In this document: positions 48,904 through 55,892 of the stretch, piece after piece | Numbering within the stretch: position 1 is the first letter of the stretch | Layout: each line of letters begins with the position of its first letter | Position numbers and translations under genes: made by a program | Notes under the pieces: model-generated | The model's database searches: none | Told to the model about the DNA's origin: nothing | What the model saw: only the letters and a program-made list of their open reading frames with translations | Assembly: GCA_016929635.1 (NCBI GenBank) | Contig: JAFGIL010000004.1 | Coordinates: forward strand, 102,415-158,306 | DNA: 55,892 bases | Direction of reading: 5' to 3' | DNA from: Endomicrobiales bacterium | GTDB taxonomy: Bacteria > Elusimicrobiota > Endomicrobiia > Endomicrobiales > JAFGIL01

Positions 48904-49806
48904 TCATGTCCACGGTATAATTTTTCTCCACCACGGAGTGGACTTATCTTCCAAAGTTTTTATTTTAAACTTGTTATTTACGCGCGTAACTCCCATTATG
49001 CCCGGTGCATAGCATACCTGTATTTCTGATTCTATGTCGTCATTCGTTATTCTTCTAATAACTGCTGGCTGGGGTATCATCTCTCCGTCTCTGTGACTTC
49101 CTATTAAATGTGTCAAATAGTGTGCAATATCCCTGTTATCGACAATTTTTGATACTATAACTTCGCCCTCCATTAATCTGTTTGCCTCTTTGCCCCCCTC
49201 ATCCTCTATTGCTTCAATCTGCAGCCACACAGTACCTGATTCACGTTTCGGGGTGGGAACCTTTGTGCTGGATATTGAATCTTCGTTCGGCAGCTTGCGG
49301 AACTGTTCCAAATTCAGCTCTTCCTGCTCCAGATTGACTACTATTTCGTCAGGTTTGAAAAAATTATGAAGCAGTTCGGTTATCTCCGAAGTCTGGCTTT
49401 TTACCAAAACTTCTATATGCTCGGAAAAATACGACTTTAATTTCTGTTCTATGTCCTGCGTAAAATCAAAAAGGCTGCCTTCATCCAAACGATATGAAAA
49501 TATCAGCTTTTCAAGGGCATACCAGTCCATCTTAGGTGAGTTTTCGTACAATGAGGGGTTGTAAGATATTACGATTCTGGATCTTAATATTTCCTGGGTT
49601 TTTGTGTTTAAGACTATGAGAATAAGCCCATAAAAATTTTTATTTGGAAAATAGAACTTACCCTTTAACGCAACTATATGACGCAGTAAACTTCCGATCG
49701 TCCCTATTGCATTCTCCAGGTTCTGCTGTGCTAAATCCAGGGCAAGCTCTGCTTCTCCCTGGTCGCATCCCGTTTCTTCCATTAATAATCTTACTTTTTC
49801 TTGCAT
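48904..49806 (-). CDS. Hypothetical protein with N-terminal UBA-like helices
   Basis: The 300-residue protein opens with VRLLMEETGCDQGEAELALDLAQQNLENAI, a three-helix pattern like UBA or NAC-type ubiquitin-associated domains. The rest is not recognised and has no signal peptide or membrane helix. Segments such as TVWLQIEAIEDEGGKEANRL and VSKIVDNRDIAHYLTHLIG suggest an ordered cytoplasmic fold. AAGGA precedes the start. It follows xerC by 19 bases in the same operon. Confidence 0.65.
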   Translation of the reverse strand: MQEKVRLLMEETGCDQGEAELALDLAQQNLENAIGTIGSLLRHIVALKGKFYFPNKNFYGLILIVLNTKTQEILRSRIVISYNPSLYENSPKMDWYALEKLIFSYRLDEGSLFDFTQDIEQKLKSYFSEHIEVLVKSQTSEITELLHNFFKPDEIVVNLEQEELNLEQFRKLPNEDSISSTKVPTPKRESGTVWLQIEAIEDEGGKEANRLMEGEVIVSKIVDNRDIAHYLTHLIGSHRDGEMIPQPAVIRRITNDDIESEIQVCYAPGIMGVTRVNNKFKIKTLEDKSTPWWRKIIPWT

Positions 49807-49825
49807 GGTTCCTTAAAATACCTGT

Positions 49826-50704
49826 TTATGCTCTCGGGTGTGATTTCTCGTATACTCTTTTTAAACTTTCCGTTGTGACATGTGTATATATTTGGGTGGT
49901 TCTGAGGCTGCTGTGTCCCAACATCTCCTGCACGCTTCTAAGATCACAACCGTGATCCAGCAGGTGAGTTGCAAAAGTGTGCCTAAGCGCATGCGGACTT
50001 ATTTTCTTTTCAAATCCCACCAGCTTAAACCATTTATTTAACGCCTTGTGCACACCGCGTACGGATATTCGCCTTCCAAAACGGTTTAAAAAAATGGCGG
50101 CTTCTTTTTCGGAAGCAGGGTGCCTGTCTGTCTTTACATAGTCATGCAGAACATTGATACACTTATCCCCTACGGGAACCAGACGTTCTTTGCTGCCTTT
50201 TCCCCATATTCTTACCATGCCTTCGATAAATCCCACATCGCAAGTATTCAAGCCAGCAAGCTCGCTTACCCTTAAACCGCAGGAATACAATAATTCCAGG
50301 ATTGCCCTGTCCCTTAAATTGATTTTTGGCAAAGAAAATAATTTTTTTATCTCGTTTTCCGTTAAAAATACAGGAATCCTGCTTTCTTTTTTAGGGGTGG
50401 ATAAATACAGAAACGGATTTTTCTTAATTTGCTTTTCTCTTGTAAGATATTTAAAAAAAGAACGCAGCCCCCCGACTCTCCTTATAACCGAGGAACGCTT
50501 CAAATTCCTGCTATTTAAGCTGGCCAGATAATCACGGAATATTACCCGATCACACTGTTCTATATTTTTACCTGGATACTTCTTTTTTAAGAATCCGAAA
50601 AAATCATTTAAATCATTTTTATAAGCCCGCAGCGTATGCTTGGAATAATTCCTTTCGGCCCTTAAATACTGCAAAAACTTTTTTATATTAATGTTTTCAT
50701 TCAT
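49826..50704 (-). CDS. xerC: Tyrosine recombinase XerC/XerD
   Basis: The 292-residue protein has a core-binding SAM-like N-terminal domain and the full catalytic set: Arg145 (SCGLRVSELAGL), Lys169 (GKGSKERLVPV), His238 and Arg241 (PHALRHTFATHLLDHG), His264 (LGHSSLRTTQIYTHV) and Tyr273. It is a chromosome-dimer-resolution type recombinase. The topA-xerC order is common, which favours XerC over XerD, but the two cannot be firmly told apart. Its start overlaps the topA end by 8 bases. Confidence 0.93.
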   Translation of the reverse strand: MNENINIKKFLQYLRAERNYSKHTLRAYKNDLNDFFGFLKKKYPGKNIEQCDRVIFRDYLASLNSRNLKRSSVIRRVGGLRSFFKYLTREKQIKKNPFLYLSTPKKESRIPVFLTENEIKKLFSLPKINLRDRAILELLYSCGLRVSELAGLNTCDVGFIEGMVRIWGKGSKERLVPVGDKCINVLHDYVKTDRHPASEKEAAIFLNRFGRRISVRGVHKALNKWFKLVGFEKKISPHALRHTFATHLLDHGCDLRSVQEMLGHSSLRTTQIYTHVTTESLKRVYEKSHPRA

Positions 50705-52754
50705 CTTTTAGCTCGCTGTTGTAACTATCCTGCCATTTCTTTGTGTTCCTGCATTTCGGAAACCCCGAACAGGCCAGAAAAGGCCCTCTTCTGCCAACTC
50801 TTTTCAGCATGGGCTTCCCGCATTTCTCGCATTTCAATGATGTCATCTGAGGTTTTGGCCTTACTATTTTATTATTATCCTTATCAACGGAAAACGTTGT
50901 ACGGCAGTTCGGAAAACCTGAACAGGCTATAAATCTTCCCCTTCTGCTTTCCCTAAGAACCATGATCTTTCCGCATTTCGGGCATATCTCTTTTGTTTCC
51001 TGAGGTTTAATTTTTTGCCTTACAATATTTTTCTCTGCTTTTTCCAGATCAACTTTAAACGGATTATAAAATTCATTTACCACTTCAGTCCATTTATCTT
51101 TTCCTTCCGCAATTTCATCGAGTTTTTCCTCAATGGTTGCGGTGAATTTAAGATCAACTATTTCTGAAAAATGGTTCTTTAAAACGTCATTAACTATGCT
51201 TCCAAGCTGTGTGGGTAAAAAATGGCGTGATTCCAGATGGACATAATTCCTGGACTGAATGGTTTTAATAATAGGGGCATAAGTAGAAGGCCTCCCTATG
51301 CCGTTTTCTTCTAATGCCTTAATCAGGCTTGCTTCATTATATCTCGGAGGCGGCTCCGTAAAATGCTGTTCGGGCAAAAAACGCAATAATTGAAGCTGTT
51401 CCCCGACCGTTAAGTCCGGCAGATAACTGTCATTCTGTTTTTTCTCATTATTATCCTTGTTGTTATTTTCGTCTTCGATAGTGTAGACTTCCAGGAATCC
51501 CTTAAATTTCAAAACCCTTCCGCTTGCTCTGAAAATATAATCATTTGCCTGGATATCCACTCTCTTCGTATCATATAAAGCATCTGACATCTGGCTTGAA
51601 AGGAAACGGCACCATATCAGATTGTATAGTTTATACTCATCGCCTGAGAGATTCTTTTTTATATTCTCGGGAGACCTCAAAACAGATGTAGGCCTTATTG
51701 CTTCATGGGCCTCCTGCGCGCCTTTTATTTTTGTTTTATATATTTTGGGCTTTGCGGGTAAATATTTAGGTCCGAATTCATCCCCGATATATTTTTTTGC
51801 TTCCTTTCTTGCAGATTCTGCTATATTTAAAGAGTCTGTTCTCATGTATGTAATTAACCCCACGGTTCCCTCTTTCTTCAAAGATATTCCTTCGTAAAGT
51901 TTCTGGGCTATCATCATTGTCTTCGCTGCTGAAAAATACAACCTTCTGGAAGCATCCTGTTGCAGCGTGGACGTAGTATAGGGCGGCAAAGGAGATTTTT
52001 TCTGGCTTTTAGACAGTATGTCTTTTACCTTGAACGTCACATTCTGTAATTCATTAATTATACTGTCGGTATCCTCTTTGCTTTTTAAATCCAATTTGTC
52101 CAATTTATTGTCATTTTTAGAATACAGTTTTGAAAGAAATGCGCCTTCCTTATCAGTTTTCTTCAATTCAGCCTGCAGGCTCCAGTATTCCTGTGATTTG
52201 AAATCCTCTATTTCTTTTTCCCTGTCACAAATCAGCTTAACCGCCACTGACTGGACTCGTCCGGCGGATAACCCTCTCTTAACCTTACGCCACAAAAGAG
52301 GCGAAAGCTTGTATCCGACCAATCTGTCCAATACCCTTCTTGCCTGCTGGCTATTTACAAGATTGATATCTATCTTCCTCGGATTTTTCAATGACTCCTT
52401 TATTGCTTCGGAAGTTATTTCATGGAAAGTTATTCTTTCGATTTTACCTTCAGGCAAACTTAAAGCTTCCTTCAGATGCCATGCTATGGCTTCTCCCTCT
52501 CGGTCATAATCGGTGGCTATATAAACTTTTTTTGATTTCTGCGTATATTCTTTAAGCTGGGGAATAATCTTTTTTGCTTTTGAAATTAAAACATATTTCG
52601 GCTGATAATTTTTCTCTATCTCAACACCCAATTTGTTGTTAGGCAAATCTCTTATATGCCCATAGGAACTTTTAACCACGAAATCATCTCCCAAGATTTT
52701 AGAGATGGTTCTTTCTTTTGCCGGCGACTCAACAATAACTAAGTATTTATGCAT
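50697..52754 (-). CDS. topA: DNA topoisomerase I
   Basis: The 685-residue type IA topoisomerase relaxes negative supercoils. TOPRIM residues are visible in VIVESPAKERTI and TDYDREGEAIAWH. The catalytic Tyr303 lies in TVGLITYMRTDS. GLSAGRVQSVAVKLICDRE and GRPSTYAPIIKTI are intact. Two C-terminal zinc modules (CPKCGKIM and CEKCGKPM, each ending with SGFP.C) are present. It sits in the common dprA-topA-xerC order. Confidence 0.97.
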   Translation of the reverse strand: MHKYLVIVESPAKERTISKILGDDFVVKSSYGHIRDLPNNKLGVEIEKNYQPKYVLISKAKKIIPQLKEYTQKSKKVYIATDYDREGEAIAWHLKEALSLPEGKIERITFHEITSEAIKESLKNPRKIDINLVNSQQARRVLDRLVGYKLSPLLWRKVKRGLSAGRVQSVAVKLICDREKEIEDFKSQEYWSLQAELKKTDKEGAFLSKLYSKNDNKLDKLDLKSKEDTDSIINELQNVTFKVKDILSKSQKKSPLPPYTTSTLQQDASRRLYFSAAKTMMIAQKLYEGISLKKEGTVGLITYMRTDSLNIAESARKEAKKYIGDEFGPKYLPAKPKIYKTKIKGAQEAHEAIRPTSVLRSPENIKKNLSGDEYKLYNLIWCRFLSSQMSDALYDTKRVDIQANDYIFRASGRVLKFKGFLEVYTIEDENNNKDNNEKKQNDSYLPDLTVGEQLQLLRFLPEQHFTEPPPRYNEASLIKALEENGIGRPSTYAPIIKTIQSRNYVHLESRHFLPTQLGSIVNDVLKNHFSEIVDLKFTATIEEKLDEIAEGKDKWTEVVNEFYNPFKVDLEKAEKNIVRQKIKPQETKEICPKCGKIMVLRESRRGRFIACSGFPNCRTTFSVDKDNNKIVRPKPQMTSLKCEKCGKPMLKRVGRRGPFLACSGFPKCRNTKKWQDSYNSELKDE

Positions 52755-52770
52755 TTATACCTCATTTCCA

Positions 52771-53889
52771 TCAGCATTGGTTTTTGATGTAAACCTTCCC
52801 CGGAAGGCTGCGTATAAGCCCCTTTAACTCCAAATCCAAAAGGCCGGCTGCCAATTCCCCGAGAGGGATGTCCAGGCTTTTTGCCAAATAATCGATTGTT
52901 ATTCCGTCAAGATACTGGTCTAAAACATTCATTATCTTTTTATCTTTGGCGTCTAGCAAATTAATATCTTTCTGCTGAATGACTGTTTTTGGTTTACTTT
53001 TTTTTACTAATTCCTCCAAAGGCCTCATTTCTTCTATAATTTCGCCGGCATTTTCAACCAGCCTGGCCCCTGATTTTATCAAATAATGTGTGCCTTCAGA
53101 ATATTTCGAATATATTTGACCGGGTACAGCGAAAACGTCCTTTCCCTGTTCGCATGAGTATTTCGCAGTAATCAACGCGCCGCTCTTTATTCCAGCTTCA
53201 ATAACCAAAGTTGCCAAGGCCAACCCGGAAATAATCCTGTTTCTTCTGGGAAAATTTGCCTTGTCCGGAGGAAAATTTATCGGAAACTCACTTATCAACG
53301 CGCCTTGTTTGATTATTTTGTCTTCATATTTCCTGTTCTCAGGAGGATAATGGTGATTTAGTCCGTTCCCTAAAACAGCTATTGTCCTTCCTTCTGCGTT
53401 TAGAGTAGCTTTATGAACTTCAATATCAATGCCTCTTGCAAAACCGGAAATCGTCGTAACATTAAAGTCCGCAAGCTCCTTACCGAATTGCATGGCAACG
53501 TTTCTTCCATAATTTGTAGGTTTTCTTGTGCCTACTACAGCAATACCTAGAGCGTCCTGTTCCTTTAAGCTGCCTTTTATATACATAACAGGAGGGTAGT
53601 CGTATAAATTCTTCAAATCTTCGGGATACTCATCATCTATATACGTAACAATCTTTATCCCGAGCTTTTTTGCCAGTTCAATCTCGTTTTCCACATTAAC
53701 AGTATCTTTAGCCGAGACAATCCTTCCGGCCAAATCGTTGTTTATGTCCTCAACATATAATATCTCTGATTTAGGCGCATCCAGGGCTGACTTTGCAGAA
53801 CCAAAATGCTCAATCAACCTTTGAAATCTTTTTGGTCCTACGTCATAAATTAAGGATAAAGTTAAAATTGACCGCTGTTCAACATCCAT
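52771..53889 (-). CDS. dprA: DNA-processing protein DprA
   Basis: From the ATG at 53889 the protein has 372 residues. It has an N-terminal SAM-like domain, the extended Rossmann fold (VVGTRKPTNYGR, ISGFARGIDIEVHKATL, AVLGNGLNHHYPPEN, FPRRNRIISGLA, VIEAGIKSGALITA) and a C-terminal winged helix (LDGITIDYLAKSLDIPLGEL). DprA binds incoming single-stranded DNA and loads RecA in natural transformation. The frame is open to a TTG at 53922, but the ATG at 53889 gives the usual N-terminus. Confidence 0.94.
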   Translation of the reverse strand: MDVEQRSILTLSLIYDVGPKRFQRLIEHFGSAKSALDAPKSEILYVEDINNDLAGRIVSAKDTVNVENEIELAKKLGIKIVTYIDDEYPEDLKNLYDYPPVMYIKGSLKEQDALGIAVVGTRKPTNYGRNVAMQFGKELADFNVTTISGFARGIDIEVHKATLNAEGRTIAVLGNGLNHHYPPENRKYEDKIIKQGALISEFPINFPPDKANFPRRNRIISGLALATLVIEAGIKSGALITAKYSCEQGKDVFAVPGQIYSKYSEGTHYLIKSGARLVENAGEIIEEMRPLEELVKKSKPKTVIQQKDINLLDAKDKKIMNVLDQYLDGITIDYLAKSLDIPLGELAAGLLDLELKGLIRSLPGKVYIKNQC

Positions 53890-53929
53890 GATTCCATTCC
53901 CAAACATACAGTAATATGCCAAGAATATT

Positions 53930-54316
53930 CTAGTAGCCGTATTTCATAATTTCAAGTTTTTTTTGAACAATCCTTGTCTTTGAATGTTCCGGATAGTTTT
54001 CTATAAACTTCGCCGCCTCTCTTACGGCTTCATTTTTCTGCCCGGACACTTCCAGTACATTGATATATTCAAACCAGGCCAAAGGATGATAAATCGTTTC
54101 AGGATACTTGTCTATTATACGTTTGTATCTGTATTTTGCAGTTTCTCTGTGATTGAATAAACTCAGGGCGGATGCCCAGTAGTATTCAATTTTCGAATTC
54201 AGCTGCGGGTTTGGATGATTGTCCAAGAAAATTTCAAATCTCCCGCTTACAATAAAATTCCTTGCCCAGGCAAAAATCAAAACAAATATTAATAATAAAA
54301 AAAATAATTTTTTCAA
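53930..54316 (-). CDS. Small membrane-anchored TPR protein
   Basis: The 128-residue protein starts with a signal anchor (KKLFFLLLIFVLIFAWA). Helical repeats of TPR type follow: KIEYYWASALSLFNHRETAKYRYKRIIDKYPE and AWFEYINVLEVSGQKNEAVREAAKFIENYPEH (broken here into repeats). It resembles a short YfiO/BamD-like or YbgF-like TPR protein. It precedes dprA on the same strand, so it may be the first gene of the dprA-topA-xerC operon. Confidence 0.72.
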   Translation of the reverse strand: MKKLFFLLLIFVLIFAWARNFIVSGRFEIFLDNHPNPQLNSKIEYYWASALSLFNHRETAKYRYKRIIDKYPETIYHPLAWFEYINVLEVSGQKNEAVREAAKFIENYPEHSKTRIVQKKLEIMKYGY

Positions 54317-54444
54317 TTATTTAGTTTGTTTCTTCTGTAAAGATTTATTCAAATATTTTACTTTTAAAAATTAAAGACTAAAATACCTGTCCCTGGTAAT
54401 TTTTAATTGTATCATAAATCCCAGTTATTAAATACTTCCGATTT

Positions 54445-54468
54445 TTCTATAATTCACATATTATAGAA
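54445..54468. promoter_or_regulatory. Perfect dyad, possible operator-promoter
   Basis: TTCTATAAT (54445-54453) and ATTATAGAA (54460-54468) are exact complements with a 6-base loop. On the minus strand it contains a TATAAT -10 box 17 bases after TTTACC. It lies in the gap upstream of the TPR-dprA operon. It could be an operator for a dimeric repressor or a hairpin. Confidence 0.45.
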
Positions 54469-54520
54469 CGAAATTCTTCCGGGGTAAATAATATAGGCTA
54501 GTATTGCTTGACTCTTAATT

Positions 54521-55348
<828 letters not shown>

Positions 55349-55381
55349 TTCTTCCTCCATATAATATTATTTATTATTATA

Positions 55382-55410
55382 ATTCTAATCTTTTATTCTT
55401 GTTTTGTCAA
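55382..55410 (-). promoter_or_regulatory. Sigma-70 promoter for the LysM protein gene
   Basis: On the minus strand TTGACA (55410-55405), 17 bases, TAGAAT (55387-55382). A second TTGACA lies further upstream, overlapping the end of comM. The leader to the ATG at 55348 is about 25-30 bases. Confidence 0.75.
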
Positions 55411-55418
55411 TCTCTTTA

Positions 55419-55892
55419 TTAATATAATCTGTCAAGGTTCCTGTATTGTATTGCCTCTGCGATATGCAGCGGCTCTATGTTTTCTTTATTATCCAAATCC
55501 GCTATGGTACGGCTGATTTTTAAAATTTTATCGTATGCTCTTGCTGAAAGATTTAACTTTTTAATTGCATTTGTAAGCAAATCTTTGCTTTTTTTATCCG
55601 GATTGCAGAATTTCTTGATTTCTTTTGCCCCCATCTGCCCGTTGCAATAGATGTTAAATTCTGACAGTCTTGATTTCTGAATATTCCTTGCTTTAATTAC
55701 CCTTTTTCTAATAGCAGAGGATGGTTCGCCTTTTTTGTCTTCATCCGTCAATTCAGATATTTTTAAGGCAGGCACTTCTAGATGAAGGTCAATTCGGTCC
55801 AGCAGCGGCTCTGATAGTTTCGCCCTGTACTTTCTTACCTGATGCGGGGTGCAGATGCACTCCTTGTCAGCATGCCCAAAATTTCCGCATGG
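55419..55892 (-). CDS. comM: ComM/YifB Mg-chelatase-like ATPase, N-terminal part outside the window
   Basis: The minus-strand frame is open to the window edge, giving the last 157 residues. It starts PCGNFGHADKECICTPHQ, the Cys-rich signature of ComM, followed by VRKYRAKLSEPLLDRIDLHLEV with the arginine finger and sensor, and ends with the conserved helical tail (ARAYDKILKISRTIADLD, then EAIQYR). ComM is a branch-migration helicase for natural transformation. With dprA nearby it supports competence in this lineage. The Walker A part is not visible. Confidence 0.93.
   Translation of the reverse strand, partial: PCGNFGHADKECICTPHQVRKYRAKLSEPLLDRIDLHLEVPALKISELTDEDKKGEPSSAIRKRVIKARNIQKSRLSEFNIYCNGQMGAKEIKKFCNPDKKSKDLLTNAIKKLNLSARAYDKILKISRTIADLDNKENIEPLHIAEAIQYRNLDRLY

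Overview
The window is a low-GC (by eye about 35-40 %) bacterial chromosome segment that uses the standard code; TGA ends several genes. The cell is diderm: there are outer-membrane PorV-like and beta-barrel-like proteins, LysM envelope proteins, an ExbD protein and a lipoprotein NlpC/P60 hydrolase. The mix of genes (GTP-type PEP carboxykinase, an EF-Tu-domain-II-like miniprotein, FN3 proteins with a FlgD-like C-terminus, huge minor pilins, DUF5679) suggests an uncultivated lineage near Elusimicrobiota or Omnitrophota. The phylum cannot be fixed from this sequence alone. There is no rRNA, insertion sequence, CRISPR array or intact prophage; one tRNA-Leu is present.

Layout. 1-4043 (+): end of ndk, pckG, an RlmD/TrmA-type RNA methyltransferase and an EF-Tu-like small protein. 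4135-8783 (-): a minor-pilin operon read from a near-consensus sigma-54 promoter at 8825-8841. 9125-18572 (+): a long, tight operon with a glycosyltransferase, mnmG, a QueG-like Fe-S protein, rsmG, a HEAT-repeat protein, an iron alcohol dehydrogenase, a CBS protein, a CPA2 antiporter and YjbQ. 18600-28622 (-): a consensus sigma-70 promoter, a cyclic-di-GMP-I riboswitch with a terminator, a 1680-residue FN3 surface protein, a PorV-LysM outer-membrane fusion, a coiled-coil histidine kinase, and a response regulator fused through a membrane helix to a propeller-like domain. 28774-31967: argS (+), then on the minus strand a small duplicated basic protein, an excisionase-type HTH protein and a DEDDh exonuclease. 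32010-34363 (+): a tail-fibre-like protein behind a structured leader, an AT-rich predicted outer-membrane protein and a 56-residue protein. 34539-38428 (+): DUF89, radical SAM, FmdB zinc ribbon, a His-rich membrane protein, an inositol-phosphatase-family enzyme and a CoA-binding protein. 38453-48894: mixed metabolism and envelope genes (flavodoxin, NlpC/P60, metallophosphoesterase, NCS2 permease, M48 protease, DUF5679, KDPG aldolase, CBS, Ldh-type dehydrogenase), then tRNA-Leu, smpB, a response regulator, ExbD and a MazG-like protein. 48904-55892 (-): a UBA-like hypothetical, xerC, topA, dprA, a TPR protein, a LysM protein and the end of comM.

The strongest candidate for a new system is 18600-28622. 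One c-di-GMP-sensing RNA sits before a surface fibre protein, an outer-membrane LysM anchor, a kinase and a membrane-tethered response regulator. The riboswitch P1 3' strand can pair 7 of 8 bases with the terminator's 5' arm, which predicts that c-di-GMP turns the operon off. Other points of note are the sigma-54-driven pilin operon, degenerate seven-base-period repeats that recur at five intergenic or near-intergenic places and often pair with each other, an unassigned leader RNA before the tail-fibre gene, and a structured RNA element just 3' of the small duplicated protein gene. ComM, DprA and the pilins together suggest natural transformation, but no pilus motor genes are in view.
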